Of a stretch of DNA of 64,000 nucleotides, positions 47,301 to 55,633 are shown piece after piece. The position numbers and the translations under genes are program-made. Location of the stretch: assembly GCA_016292135.1 (NCBI GenBank), contig JAEFAZ010000001.1, positions 124,001 to 188,000 of the forward strand. Direction: 5' to 3'. Below the pieces are notes generated by a model. That model did no database searches and had not been told where the DNA came from. It saw nothing but the letters and a program-made list of their open reading frames with translations. The stretch is from Saccharofermentans sp. (lineage in GTDB: Bacteria > Bacillota > Clostridia > Saccharofermentanales > Saccharofermentanaceae). How positions within the stretch are numbered: the stretch's first letter is position 1; each line of letters begins with the position of its first letter.

Positions 47301-48066
47301 TCTTACGATTGATAAGAATAACTTATCAATCGTCTGCGGTAACTCGGCAACTTTGAAAGCAACATTGAAGGGATCAAGTTCCAAGATAAGCTGGAAGTCT
47401 TCTGACAGCAAGGTGGCAACTGTTGATGCCAATGGGAAGATCTCTGCAAAGATGGCCGGCGAAGTTACAGTTACAGCAACTGCCGCCGGTAAGACCGCCA
47501 AGTGTGTTGTTAAAGTCCTCTATAAGGATGTAACCAATATGAGTGATTTCTGGTATGCACCTACAAACTATCTGACTGCAAAGGGTGTCGTAAAGGGTTA
47601 TGCGAACCAGACGGAGTTCCGTCCTGCAAACGATTGTACCCGTGCCCAGATGATCACTTTCCTCTACAGGCTCCAAGGTGAACCTAAGACAAAGTCGACA
47701 ACATGCAAGTTTACTGACGTCAAGAGTACTGAGTACTTCTACAAGCCAGTTATCTGGGCAGTTGAGCAGGGAATAACAACCGTTCCTTCCGATAAGAAGT
47801 TCAATCCTCAGACTGTTTGCACCAGAGCAATGACCGTAACATTCCTCTGGAGGATGGCAGGTAAGCCCGAGCCTAAGACAACTAAGAATCCCTTCCCGGA
47901 TGTAGAGAAGACGGATTACTTCTACAAGGCAACACTTTGGGCATCCGAGATGAAGATCCTGGCGGGACTCCCTGACGGCACATTCCAGCCCCAGGGCAAG
48001 TGCCTCAGGCGCCAGATGGTTACCTTCCTTTACAAGTACGATAAGTATGTGAACGGTAAAGGTTAA
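41371..48066 (+). CDS. Surface protein 6: giant adhesin-like protein with 18 MBG repeats and three SLH domains
   Basis: A 2231-residue exported protein: signal peptide (about 1-34), beta-helix (about 35-410), InlB B-repeat (about 417-489), Ig-like domain (about 490-587), 18 MBG repeats of about 76 residues (about 588-1964), BIG2 (about 1974-2050) and SLH x3 (about 2051-2231). The MBG tract is an extended stalk that would push the beta-helix far from the wall, as in large adhesins. The repeats are diverged at the sequence level, so they are old or selected for difference. GGAAGG lies six bases before ATG 41371. The SLH part is nearly identical to that of gene 2. Confidence 0.92.
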   Translation: MIKRFKEIRPLALFVSLMMVFAVVIGSSGTAFARDDESTMEVYDLSTFAQAMTYGYVTHIIVTQDIDFNCMTSDLGYTARNILSRNLTIEGANPGITLRRVLDEDASASVNGEIQSLFGIAGGGVEGYRTVTFKNITLDGGANFGSYTGYDRVTNYSNILRLGGVCGRSLIDVYGKGTLNLESGVTIQNCYCTDRMSVKDTTEVSNCYGGAIRIEYSSEDDAYGGTVNMYDGACIKNCVASDRYGDSYGGAIGAYCYGNVNIYGGTIENCSATYGGAVSCSFYQVNKYSTRNCGVFRMQDGRIRLCSAKSGGAFYAKGSNQSNKNNYLLGGTIEGCTARSDGYGPVISNNAGSDTNKFTKLYINPLDEVDGPLFVRNCSGSTNYTDPTTAYNGKTLGYKWFYLSTANGTYIIINEPTSCKIRFKLDPEDTDYYATYTISPGSSLGSSFPRNPGNGVYTFKEWNTSPTGNGTKVTSSTTFDQSTIVYAIWNRPETYTVSPESVDMTYGDSSNTLTVISSTSNYGSNIHYSWKKCDRNGNVTGDIAGATGRQYVIPYDTPAGTYYYKCYITNDNTSEGKYTPLVTVNVSKIPLTISWSDNEFVYDGNEKCPIPVVTQGYVSGHECGVEATGAQVNAGSNYVATAVLIGEDAANYTIGSGATVSFVIYKRSLNIVWTDKYFTYDGSEKAPTPDISGLSNLFDCRVIAAGAQVNAGTYQATAQLIGENIDNFVIANGASCQFTISKKPLTVSWSNTEFNYDGNTKTPKATLNGVVAGDNCTLQVSGGSKDAGNHTATAALAGSAKGNYSISGSGETSYTIHPKPVTLSWSNTTLVYNSENQKPSCSLTGVIAGDDCRAQVSGEKEVIGIYTASADLVGSAKSNYVISGSNQVSYEIVKKGVTVNWTNTVFEYDGHTKKPDATLSGVVSGDDCRVYVSGASSSVGVHTATAQLIGTHAGNYYISGGGSVDFTIASQVVTVNWTNTSFVYDGSVKTPKATLSDVPAGADLQVTVTGGAKNAGSHTAKAVLSGTDASNYVIAGSDETTFTISPKTVGLNWSNTSQVYNTSVIKPSAKVSGAVSGDTVRAEVSASNRAAGTYLATASLTGADAGNYVIAESDKTCSYTIEKAPVTITWSDTVFTYDGGVKKPVATVNGVYSVDSCRANVSAGQTDAGTYSATATLVGADIGNYIIQSGAACTYTINAKPVTINWTKTSFVYDGTVKTPEAELTGLIDGDDCYLTVSGGKKAAGTYTATAAVNGSAKANYIISGSNTTTFTVSKKTVNITWTGNSFEYDGSIKTPAASLSGVVTGDDCRVSVSGGASSIGTHTATASLTGNTKSNYVIATGDETFTFVIVKYTISIVWSNTEFAYDGNKKIPTATLVGVKENDDCRVEVTGASKAAGTHTATARLVGQDKDNYAISGDFEMSYIIRPKTVTVKWTTTSFEYNGNTRTPSASLTGVVSGDNCYASVTGGQSAVGTYTASAVLAGSDKGNYVITGSNQTSFEISRKTLTLTWSDKTFDYDGREKTPQATLSGVVSGDYCIAGVKGGKSAAGTYTATAFLTGSDKDNYQLLSNLTTSFTIKPLTVTLRWGLTNLPYNGKELYPIAMVEGVINGDNCIAAYSGSAKDAGTHTATGSLTGADAGNYVLDPDTATCSFVIVKKTVNISWSNTEYVFDGIKKTPTATVSGIYSGDNVTLNITGESRYAGKHTAYAFLEGTDSGNYMIADGEDNCSFTINKRPVNIVWLETELAYNGQYQSPSATVDVNYSGDNLKVLVNAWAMNVGTYTATASLIGNDSGNYYIASGSRTSFSIKSAVTIEWSDLDFVYDGQIKTPKAVITGGLSTGDDCSIVVEGGQTAAGEHTATAVLTGEKAHLYAIAGDKTISYTISPKEVSLVWSDTDLTYNGKKQAPKASVSDLITGDDCTAMVEGGQTAAGTYTATALLTGEDAGNYVIAAGSGTASFTIKEPESKPSVTTAPAVSLTIDKNNLSIVCGNSATLKATLKGSSSKISWKSSDSKVATVDANGKISAKMAGEVTVTATAAGKTAKCVVKVLYKDVTNMSDFWYAPTNYLTAKGVVKGYANQTEFRPANDCTRAQMITFLYRLQGEPKTKSTTCKFTDVKSTEYFYKPVIWAVEQGITTVPSDKKFNPQTVCTRAMTVTFLWRMAGKPEPKTTKNPFPDVEKTDYFYKATLWASEMKILAGLPDGTFQPQGKCLRRQMVTFLYKYDKYVNGKG
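43134..47263 (+). repeat. 18 tandem MBG-domain repeats coding for the stalk of surface protein 6
   Basis: A repeating unit of about 229 bases. Each protein unit has W-S/T-x-T-x-F-x-YDG-x-x-K-x-P, then G-DDC, then AGTYTATA, then NY-I. Eighteen units can be counted by eye. Units 4, 7, 14 and 16 have altered YDG positions (YNS, YNT, YNG). Confidence 0.88.
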
Positions 48067-48077
48067 TTTGTAGAGAA

Positions 48078-48162
48078 ACAACACATAGCTCTGCTAGTCC
48101 CGCAGGAGCCTAATCGACGAGGACCTGTGCGACGCCAAGAGCGATGTGTTGTGACGTATAAT
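48078..48162 (+). other. 75-nt long imperfect hairpin followed by a TATAAT box
   Basis: The arms 48078-48092 and 48138-48152 pair at 14 of 15 positions (ACAACACAT with ATGTGTTGT at the ends). A second helix joins 48097-48106 with 48124-48133 with one mismatch and one G-T pair, separated by a small internal loop. There is no U-run after it, so it is a poor intrinsic terminator. TATAAT lies at 48157-48162, just downstream, and could serve gene 7 although no -35 is seen. This junction lacks the terminator-promoter unit of the other five. Confidence 0.6.
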
Positions 48163-48193
48163 GTGAGAAGCGTATATTTGGGGAGGTCTCATT

Positions 48194-50827
48194 ATGTTAA
48201 GAAGGAATTTGTTTGTTAGGATCTCGTCTTTGGCTGCATCTTTATTATTTGCGGTGGGGGTCGCCATGCTTCCATCACAGAATCTGGCCGCAGATGAGAT
48301 CCGTAATTCATCTGACTTATTCAAGGATTATAGATTCAGGTCATATATATATAGCTATATTGATGTTAACCATGATAATATTCTGACTGACGATGAGATA
48401 AACGCCGTTACGTCTATTAATGTGGGCGATAAATATATTGAATCGCTTGAGGGAATCGAATATTTTACAAATCTTGAAGAATTATATTGCAGGAATAATA
48501 AACTTGAGAGCCTTGATCTGTCCCATAATACAAAGCTAAAAAAATTAGATTGCAGTGGCAATAAGATCGAGACTTTGGATCTTTCCCATAACCCGTCCCT
48601 ATATCATTTGGACTGCACAAGTATTTATTTGAAATCAGTCAATATCAAAGGATGCCAAAGCCTTATTAATGTTATTTCTAAAGGTATGTCCTATGAATTT
48701 GATAATAACAACATTTATGGTCATCATTTCGGTTTTGTTCATGATTTTAATTCGAAAACGCATGTGTTTTATGTTACGGTTACAACCTATGTTGAACCAC
48801 TGGGCTACTTTAATCGTTATTTCCCCAGTTTCCCGTTTAGGGATGTAGTCGGAATGGCATGTGATAAAAACGAAGACGAATGGTATTCCAAAGCTGAACT
48901 GGAAAGTGTCAAAACGATTGATGCACATTCCTGCGGGATCACGGATCTTACGGGTGTGGAGTTGCTTACAAATCTCGAAACCTTTGATTGCCAGAATAAC
49001 TCCATCAAAGAGATGGATCTTAGTAAGAATACAAAATTAGCTTATCTTTACTGCAATGACAATGAACTGACAGATATCGACCTTTCGAAGAACAAGGCCC
49101 TGAAAACATTATCTTGTCACGGCAATAAATATACAGTGCTCGATGTAAGTAATCTGCCCAAACTGAATTTTCTTGATGCAGCGTCTGAATCCCTTAAGGG
49201 AATCTGTTTTGATGGCAGTACTATGCTCGAAAAGGTATACAAAGAAGCGACACCTGAGTATTTTGGCAGTGAAAACGGTCAGGTAGTAGTTTACCAAATG
49301 CCCGGATATTATCTTTGTTTTAACTCCGGTATTGATTTTGGAATCCCGATAAATAAGGCATATTTCCCTAATGATAATTTCAGGGAATTTGTTGCTGAAA
49401 AAGTCGATCCCGACAAGAACGGTATTCTTACGGATGCCGAGATAAAAACGATTAAATCGATCAATGCAGATGCGATCGGTGCAGATGACATTACCGGTAT
49501 TGAGTACTTCACCGAGCTTACGGAACTCAGTTGTTGCGATAACGCAATACAAGTACTGGATCTTTCTAAAAATACAAAACTTGAATCATTGAAGTGCTAT
49601 GAAAACTATATCTTTTCTCTTGATTTCAGCAACAATAAGGAACTAAAATATCTGGATTGCTCGGATTCAGCCATGGAAAAGCTGAATGTCAGCAAGAATC
49701 TGAAGCTTACCACGCTTTATTGTAGTTTTAGTTACCTTGATTCTTTGGATTTGAAAAACAATAAGGAACTTAAATACCTGTATTGTCAGGATACAAATCT
49801 TACAAAACTTGATATTACAAACAATCCTAAGCTTGAACATCTTTATTGCGGAAATGTGAATCTAAAGAACATAGCTATCTACAATTGTCCAAACATTATC
49901 GATGCTTACATTAATGGTGAGATAACCCAAAAAGGAACAGGGGATGGTTACGATTGGGTATTGTATGAACACAATGAAAACATATTAAACTATTGTCCTG
50001 ATACAGAACTTATACTTGTAAAGCCCACGGCTACGCCTACCGCTAAACCGGCTACAGTATCCTTGACGCTTGATAAGAAAACTGCGAATCTTGTTTGCGG
50101 TATGAATCTGACCCTGAAGGCAACCCTAAAGGGGTCATCTTCGAAGATCACATGGACCTCTTCAGACAAGAAGATCGCCACGGTCGATGCTAACGGCAAG
50201 GTTACGGCCAAGAAGGCAGGTGAAGTAACAATTACCGCTACAGTTGCAGATAAGACTGCCAAGTGCAAAGTTACGGTCCTCTATAAGGATGTAACGAATA
50301 AAGACGACTTCTGGTATGCACCTACCAACTATCTGACAGCCAAGGGTGTAGTCAAGGGTTATGCAAATCAGACGGAGTTCCGTCCGGCAAATGACTGTAC
50401 CCGCGCTCAGATGGTTACTTTCCTCTACAGACTCCAGGGAGAACCGAAGATCAAGGCAACAACCTGCAAGTTTGACGATGTCAAGAGCGGTGATTACTAC
50501 TATAAGCCGGTTATCTGGGCAGTAGAGAACGGCATCACTACAGGTGTATCCGCTACGAAGTTCGAACCCCAGAAAGTCTGTACCAGAGCACAGACGGTAA
50601 CGTTCCTCTGGAGGATGGCAGGCAAGCCTGAGCCCGGCAAGAATGCCAAGACTTTCAAGGATGTAAAGACAACCGATTATTTCTATAAGGCAACCCTCTG
50701 GGCATCTGACTTGAAGATCCTTGCAGGCCTTCCTAACGGAAAATTCGATCCCAAGGGCAAGTGCTTAAGGCGCCAGATGGTAACTTTCCTTTACAAGTAC
50801 GACAAGTATGTAAACGGAAAAGGTTAA
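48194..50827 (+). CDS. Surface protein 7: three EF-hand/LRR cassettes, BIG2 and three SLH domains
   Basis: An 877-residue exported protein with a signal peptide (about 1-33). Three cassettes follow, each with an EF-hand-like loop and LRRs. The loops are DVNHDNILTDDE, DKNEDEWYSKAE and DPDKNGILTDAE; the first and third keep all calcium-binding positions. The LRRs show LDLSxNxxLxxLDCSxN units. A Pro/Thr linker (PTATPTAKPATV), BIG2 and SLH x3 complete it. It resembles gene 1, so the two LRR-type genes flank the five beta-helix genes. The ribosome binding site is GGGGAGG before ATG 48194. Confidence 0.9.
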   Translation: MLRRNLFVRISSLAASLLFAVGVAMLPSQNLAADEIRNSSDLFKDYRFRSYIYSYIDVNHDNILTDDEINAVTSINVGDKYIESLEGIEYFTNLEELYCRNNKLESLDLSHNTKLKKLDCSGNKIETLDLSHNPSLYHLDCTSIYLKSVNIKGCQSLINVISKGMSYEFDNNNIYGHHFGFVHDFNSKTHVFYVTVTTYVEPLGYFNRYFPSFPFRDVVGMACDKNEDEWYSKAELESVKTIDAHSCGITDLTGVELLTNLETFDCQNNSIKEMDLSKNTKLAYLYCNDNELTDIDLSKNKALKTLSCHGNKYTVLDVSNLPKLNFLDAASESLKGICFDGSTMLEKVYKEATPEYFGSENGQVVVYQMPGYYLCFNSGIDFGIPINKAYFPNDNFREFVAEKVDPDKNGILTDAEIKTIKSINADAIGADDITGIEYFTELTELSCCDNAIQVLDLSKNTKLESLKCYENYIFSLDFSNNKELKYLDCSDSAMEKLNVSKNLKLTTLYCSFSYLDSLDLKNNKELKYLYCQDTNLTKLDITNNPKLEHLYCGNVNLKNIAIYNCPNIIDAYINGEITQKGTGDGYDWVLYEHNENILNYCPDTELILVKPTATPTAKPATVSLTLDKKTANLVCGMNLTLKATLKGSSSKITWTSSDKKIATVDANGKVTAKKAGEVTITATVADKTAKCKVTVLYKDVTNKDDFWYAPTNYLTAKGVVKGYANQTEFRPANDCTRAQMVTFLYRLQGEPKIKATTCKFDDVKSGDYYYKPVIWAVENGITTGVSATKFEPQKVCTRAQTVTFLWRMAGKPEPGKNAKTFKDVKTTDYFYKATLWASDLKILAGLPNGKFDPKGKCLRRQMVTFLYKYDKYVNGKG

Positions 50828-50852
50828 ATCATAAGCCTGATCTGGATTGTTT

Positions 50853-50876
50853 AAAGCCGTCCTTCGGGACGGCTTT
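50853..50876 (+). terminator. Terminator at end of surface-protein array
   Basis: AAAGCCGTCC (50853-50862), TTCG tetraloop, GGACGGCTTT (50867-50876): a perfect 10-bp stem. The U-run after it is short. Confidence 0.88.
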
Positions 50877-50944
50877 AATGTTATTGTACTTTTCTATATT
50901 GCTAAATGCGAAAATATGTTCTTTTATTTTCCGGTTTTAAGAGT

Positions 50945-50995
50945 TATAATGCAAATGTTCTGAACTTTGTAGTAACACCAATTTGTTTATATTAT
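50945..50995 (+). promoter_or_regulatory. AT-rich region with candidate glyA promoters
   Basis: Two candidates: a TATAAT at 50945-50950 without a good -35, and TTGTAG (50967-50972), 17 bp, TATTAT (50990-50995). The sequence cannot decide between them. The leader to the glyA start is long and very AT-rich; no known riboswitch was recognised in it. Confidence 0.4.
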
Positions 50996-51073
50996 ATATA
51001 TTTACTAATTCGGGGTTTTTATGTAAACTAGTTTGGTAAAAATTCTAATGGTCCTTTGAGGAGGCATATATAT

Positions 51074-52315
51074 ATGTATGAGCATGTGAAAGCACAAGAT
51101 CCCGAGATCTACTCAGTAATCATGGATGAACTGAACAGACAGCGTTCGAAGATCGAGTTGATCGCATCTGAGAACTTCGTATCTGAAGCAGTTCTGGAGG
51201 CGGCAGGTTCGCCCCTTACCAATAAATATGCTGAAGGTTATCCGGGAAGAAGATACTATGGCGGATGCGAGTTCGTTGATATTGCAGAACAGCTTGCTAT
51301 CGACCGCGCAAAGCAGATCTTCGGTGCGGAGCATGTCAATGTTCAGCCTCATTCCGGCGCACAGGCCAATACAGCCGTTTACTTTGCAGTCCTTCAGCCC
51401 GGTGACACGATCCTCGGTATGGATCTTTCTCACGGCGGACACCTTACGCACGGCATGAAACTCAATGTTTCCGGTAAGACATATAATTCCGAATTCTATC
51501 AGGTAAATGAGAAGACTCAGATGATCGATTACGATGAGGTTCGTGAGATCGCATTAAGAGTTAAGCCTAAGATCATTGTTGCTGGCGCTTCCGCATATCC
51601 CAGGATCATTGATTTCAAGAAGTTCCGTGAGATCGCCGATGAAGTCGGAGCATATCTTTTCGTTGATATGGCTCACATTGCAGGCCTCGTTGCAGCAGGA
51701 CTTCATCCTAATCCCGTACCTTATGCCGATTTCGTTACAACGACTACACATAAGACTCTCAAGGGTCCCCGCGGCGGTATCATCATGTGCCGTGAGGAAT
51801 ATGCCAAGAAGATCGATTCTTCCGTATTCCCGGGCCAGCAGGGCGGCCCTCTCATGCATATCATTGCTGCAAAGGCTGTCGCACTTAAAGAAGTCCAGTC
51901 TGAAGCATACCGCCAGTACGCTGCACAGGTCGTTTCCAACGCCAAGACCTTGTCCGAGGGACTCCTCGCAAGAGGCGTCAATCTCGTTTCCGGCGGCACT
52001 GATAACCACCTTATGCTGATCGACCTCAGAGGCACCGGCATTACAGGTAAGGAACTGCAGGAGAGACTTGACGAGTGTAATATCACAGCTAACAAGAACA
52101 CGATTCCTTTCGATCCCGAAAAGCCCATGGTCACATCCGGCGTTCGTATCGGAACACCTGCTGCTACAGCAAGAGGCTTTAAGAACGAGGATATGGAAGT
52201 TCTTGCCGGTCTTATCGCAGACTGTATCTTCGATTTTGAGAACAAGAAGGAATCCGTCATTGCCGGTGTTAAGGCTTTGACAGATAAGTATCCCCTGTAT
52301 CCGGACATCGCTTGA
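51074..52315 (+). CDS. glyA: GlyA, serine hydroxymethyltransferase
   Basis: A 413-residue PLP enzyme that converts serine and tetrahydrofolate to glycine and methylene-tetrahydrofolate. Motifs include [26 protein letters not shown], the cofactor lysine in [14 protein letters not shown] and [15 protein letters not shown] 51074 follows GAGGAGG by nine bases; an in-frame upstream codon at 51056 lies before that site and is rejected. It is followed by rarA at a short distance. Confidence 0.96.
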   Translation: MYEHVKAQDPEIYSVIMDELNRQRSKIELIASENFVSEAVLEAAGSPLTNKYAEGYPGRRYYGGCEFVDIAEQLAIDRAKQIFGAEHVNVQPHSGAQANTAVYFAVLQPGDTILGMDLSHGGHLTHGMKLNVSGKTYNSEFYQVNEKTQMIDYDEVREIALRVKPKIIVAGASAYPRIIDFKKFREIADEVGAYLFVDMAHIAGLVAAGLHPNPVPYADFVTTTTHKTLKGPRGGIIMCREEYAKKIDSSVFPGQQGGPLMHIIAAKAVALKEVQSEAYRQYAAQVVSNAKTLSEGLLARGVNLVSGGTDNHLMLIDLRGTGITGKELQERLDECNITANKNTIPFDPEKPMVTSGVRIGTPAATARGFKNEDMEVLAGLIADCIFDFENKKESVIAGVKALTDKYPLYPDIA

Positions 52316-52335
52316 TAGTCCAAGGCAGGTGACAT

Positions 52336-53673
52336 ATGGCCGCAGAAGACCGCAGCAGAGAGCCTCTGGCTTACAGAATGTCACCCGTTGACCTCGACGA
52401 GTATGTCGGGCAGGACCATATCGTAGGAAAAGGTCGTATCTTAAGAAGGATGATCGAGGCGGACATGCTGTCCTCGGTTATCCTTTTTGGCCCTCCGGGG
52501 GTCGGGAAGACTGCTCTTGCAAGAGTTATCGCTAATTCGACATCATCAAAGTTTGAGCAGCTCAATGCTGTTACTGCAGGCGTGGCAGATATAAAGAGGA
52601 TCGTATCCGATGCTTCGAATCCTTTGCTGTCCGAAGGCCGCAAGACGGTCCTTTTCATCGATGAGATCCACCGCTTCAACAAGCTCCAGCAGGATGCTCT
52701 GCTTCCTTATGTGGAGAACGGAACGGTTGTCCTGATCGGTGCTACCACAGAGAATCCCTTTTTCGAAGTCAATAAGGCGCTCGTATCCAGAAGCACCGTG
52801 CTGCAGCTACATTCTCTTGAGCCTGAAGATATTGCAAAGCTCCTTAGAAGGGCAGCCGATGACAAGGAAAGAGGACTCGGCGCATATAATCTTAAGGTCA
52901 GTAATGAAACTCTCCTTAAGATAGCCCAAACATCTGCAGGTGATGCTCGTTCCGCTCTTAATGCTCTCGAGCTTGCGGCAGTTACGACGGCTGTATCGTC
53001 TGACGGTTCAGTCGTTATCGATGATGAAGTCATGAAAGACTGCATGCAGAACAGGACCGTGCTTTTCGATAAGAACGGAGAATACCATTACGACAATATC
53101 TCCGCCATGATAAAGTCCATGAGGGGTTCTGATCCGGATGCCGCGATCCTTTATCTTGCAAGGGCTCTTGCTGCCGGCGAAGACATTGAATTTCTTGCCC
53201 GCAGGATCCTCATATGTGCTTCTGAGGATGTCGGAATGGCAAATCCTAACGCCATACTAGTTGCTAATGCGGCATATCAGGGTGTTGCAGCTGTTGGAAT
53301 GCCTGAGGCGAGGATCCTTCTGGCTGAGGCATGTATCACTGTAGCGACATCACCCAAGTCAAATGCGTCTTATCTTGCGATAGACAAAGCCCTTAACGAT
53401 GCCAGGACCAAAGACACCGGAGTCGTCCCCATGCATCTGCGCAATGCTCCGGCTTCGGGAATGGAAGATCTGGGTTACAGTGTCGGATATAAATATCCGC
53501 ACGATTTCCCGCATCACATCACGACTCAGCAGTATATGCCTGATGTTATGGCCGGAACAAGATACTATGAACCTACCGATATCGGTTATGAGAAGAAGGT
53601 CACGGAATACCTTGATTTTGTTAAGCGTGTCTGTGACGGTGAGAAAACAGGCGAAGGACAGGCGAAAGAATGA
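52336..53673 (+). CDS. rarA: RarA/MgsA, replication-associated recombination ATPase
   Basis: A 445-residue AAA+ ATPase that acts at stalled replication forks. Visible are [11 protein letters not shown], Walker [17 protein letters not shown], Walker [15 protein letters not shown], sensor 1 IGATTENP and the C-terminal tetramer part with YKYPHDFP and QQYMPD. It overlaps dtd by four bases. Confidence 0.94.
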   Translation: MAAEDRSREPLAYRMSPVDLDEYVGQDHIVGKGRILRRMIEADMLSSVILFGPPGVGKTALARVIANSTSSKFEQLNAVTAGVADIKRIVSDASNPLLSEGRKTVLFIDEIHRFNKLQQDALLPYVENGTVVLIGATTENPFFEVNKALVSRSTVLQLHSLEPEDIAKLLRRAADDKERGLGAYNLKVSNETLLKIAQTSAGDARSALNALELAAVTTAVSSDGSVVIDDEVMKDCMQNRTVLFDKNGEYHYDNISAMIKSMRGSDPDAAILYLARALAAGEDIEFLARRILICASEDVGMANPNAILVANAAYQGVAAVGMPEARILLAEACITVATSPKSNASYLAIDKALNDARTKDTGVVPMHLRNAPASGMEDLGYSVGYKYPHDFPHHITTQQYMPDVMAGTRYYEPTDIGYEKKVTEYLDFVKRVCDGEKTGEGQAKE

Positions 53674-54128
53674 GATTTGTCATCCAGGTCGTAGACAATG
53701 CAAACGTTACAGTTGACGGAGCCGTTACTGGTGCCTGCGGCAAGGGTTTCCTTGTCCTGATCGGCGTTTCGGAAACAGATAATGTGGCGATCGCAGATAA
53801 GATGTGCGACAAGATGCTTGCCATGAGGATCTTGCCTGATGAGAACGGCAAGACCAATCTCGCTCTTAAGGATGTGGATGGTTCACTGCTCCTGGTATCG
53901 CAGTTCACTTTATATGCAGATTGTAAGAAGGGAAACCGCCCCTCGTTTGTAAAAGCCGGTTCTCCTGATCTTGCCAATTCTTTGTACGAACACATCATTG
54001 CCCGCTGCGAGGATTTCTTGGGCAAGGACAAAGTCGGGACGGGTGTTTTCGGTGCGGACATGAAAGTGTCGCTTGTCAACAACGGACCCTTCACGATCGT
54101 ACTTGATTCCGCTGAACTCGGCTGCTGA
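53670..54128 (+). CDS. dtd: Dtd, D-aminoacyl-tRNA deacylase
   Basis: A 152-residue enzyme that removes D-amino acids from tRNA. It has the two active-site motifs [17 protein letters not shown] and [11 protein letters not shown]. It starts in an ATGA overlap with rarA and ends near a bidirectional terminator. Confidence 0.95.
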   Translation: MRFVIQVVDNANVTVDGAVTGACGKGFLVLIGVSETDNVAIADKMCDKMLAMRILPDENGKTNLALKDVDGSLLLVSQFTLYADCKKGNRPSFVKAGSPDLANSLYEHIIARCEDFLGKDKVGTGVFGADMKVSLVNNGPFTIVLDSAELGC

Positions 54129-54153
54129 GCAGCTCTTGATGTTTCCAATAAAT

Positions 54154-54183
54154 TAGTCCGCAGATCTTGATTTCTGCGGACTA
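54154..54183. terminator. Bidirectional terminator between dtd and argJ
   Basis: TAGTCCGCAGA (54154-54164) and TCTGCGGACTA (54173-54183) form a perfect 11-bp stem with an 8-base loop. A second smaller hairpin with the same AGTCCG core lies at 54228-54255 and could serve argJ on the minus strand. Confidence 0.8.
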
Positions 54184-54271
54184 TTATATTGGGAATGCGT
54201 TTATAAACAAGTGTTTTCCAACATCTTAGTCCGTTATATTTCGGATTCGCGGACTGATCTGTTGGACTTGG

Positions 54272-55498
54272 TCAGGTCCTGTAACTTCCGTTGATTTTTA
54301 CATAATCGTAGGAGAAATCGCAGGTGAACATCCTGTCGAAAGAATTGCCTTCGTGCAGTCTGATCTCGATCGTGATCTCTTCTTCGTGAAGGAGCTTGGC
54401 AGCCTCGTCCTCGTCGAATTCGAGCATTATCCCGTCACGGCAGACAGGAAGACCTGAAACATCAATGTCGATCTTGTCCGGATCGAACATGGCTCCTGAG
54501 TAACCCGCAGCTGTGATGATCCTGCCGAAGTTGGCATCTTCGCCGAAGAAACCGGTCTTAACAAGGGGTGACTTGGCAACGGCCGATACGATGAGAAGGG
54601 CATCCTTGTCGGAAGCGGCACCGTCAACCGTGATCTCAAGGAGTTTGGTCGCGCCTTCTCCGTCTTTTGCGATCATGCGGGAGATGTCGGTCGCAAGATC
54701 TGTCAATGCTTTCGCGAAAAGATCATAATCCTCAGTACCCTCGCTGATCGCAACACCGGATGCACCATTTGCCCAGATCGTAACCATATCGCATACAGAC
54801 GTGTCACCGTCTACGCATACTCTGTTAAATGAATGAGAGACAGCCTGTCTTAACAATTTGTCGAGAACGGGATAGTCGATATCCGCATCTGTCGTAAAGA
54901 CGCCGATCATGGTTGCAAGGTTAGGGGAGATCATGCCCGATCCCTTGGCCATGCCTGAGATCGTTACTTCCTTGCCGGAAGATAATGAGACTGTTGCCAT
55001 AACTTCCTTGGGAACTGTATCTGTTGTCATGATCGCACGCTCGGCTTTGTGACCGGCCTCGGGATCGTCAGAAAGGGAAGCTACGAGCCCGGGCATTGCG
55101 TCGCAGATCTTATCAACGGGGAGCCTTACGCCGATCGTGCCGGTAGATGCCGTAAGAACTTCATCGGGTTCGACACCGAGCTTTTCGGCGGCACATTCTG
55201 CGATCCTGGCAGCGTCTTCATATCCGGCTTTGCCGACACAGGAATTTGCTACCTTTGAATTGATGACAAAAGCGCGGCAGGGCTTGTTCGTCTTGATTAT
55301 GTCGATGGATCTTACGAGTGAATGTCCTTTGACAAGGTTGGATGTATATACGCCTGCAACTCTTGCAGGGACTTCCGAATAAAGAAGTGCAACATCGTAG
55401 ATGTCGCTGTTGCCCGAATTGCCGGGATCAGTCTTAAGTCCGGCATAGACGCCGCAGGCCTTAAAACCTTGAGGTTTGTTTATATAAGCTTCGCACAT
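54272..55498 (-). CDS. argJ: ArgJ, bifunctional ornithine acetyltransferase/N-acetylglutamate synthase
   Basis: A 408-residue protein on the minus strand, the only one in the window. It recycles the acetyl group in arginine synthesis. The self-cleavage site is seen in KGSGMISPNLATMIG, where the Thr after NLA is the new N-terminal nucleophile. Other motifs are STGTIGVRLP and CVDGDTSVCDM. An AGAGGT ribosome binding site precedes the start at 55498. No other arg gene is adjacent. Confidence 0.95.
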   Translation of the reverse strand: MCEAYINKPQGFKACGVYAGLKTDPGNSGNSDIYDVALLYSEVPARVAGVYTSNLVKGHSLVRSIDIIKTNKPCRAFVINSKVANSCVGKAGYEDAARIAECAAEKLGVEPDEVLTASTGTIGVRLPVDKICDAMPGLVASLSDDPEAGHKAERAIMTTDTVPKEVMATVSLSSGKEVTISGMAKGSGMISPNLATMIGVFTTDADIDYPVLDKLLRQAVSHSFNRVCVDGDTSVCDMVTIWANGASGVAISEGTEDYDLFAKALTDLATDISRMIAKDGEGATKLLEITVDGAASDKDALLIVSAVAKSPLVKTGFFGEDANFGRIITAAGYSGAMFDPDKIDIDVSGLPVCRDGIMLEFDEDEAAKLLHEEEITIEIRLHEGNSFDRMFTCDFSYDYVKINGSYRT

Positions 55499-55570
55499 GG
55501 TAATTTACCTCTTATCTGTATTTACAAGGCGTATTTTATTATATTGATCCGATTACTGCAAGAATAACGC

Positions 55571-55599
55571 TTGACTTGATATGCTCGTAAATATATAAT
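55571..55599 (+). promoter_or_regulatory. Promoter of tRNA His-Gln-Lys cluster
   Basis: TTGACT (55571-55576), 17-bp spacer, TATAAT (55594-55599), about 35 bases before the first tRNA. Confidence 0.85.
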
Positions 55600-55633
55600 T
55601 TCACGTGCTACTTCGTCAGCATCTTTTTTATGT

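Noticed and set aside
48078..48152. Integron attC site or riboswitch
   Set aside because: The ends lack the GTTRRRY/RYYYAAC core, no integrase is present, no known riboswitch consensus was recognised and the likely -10 box lies downstream of it.
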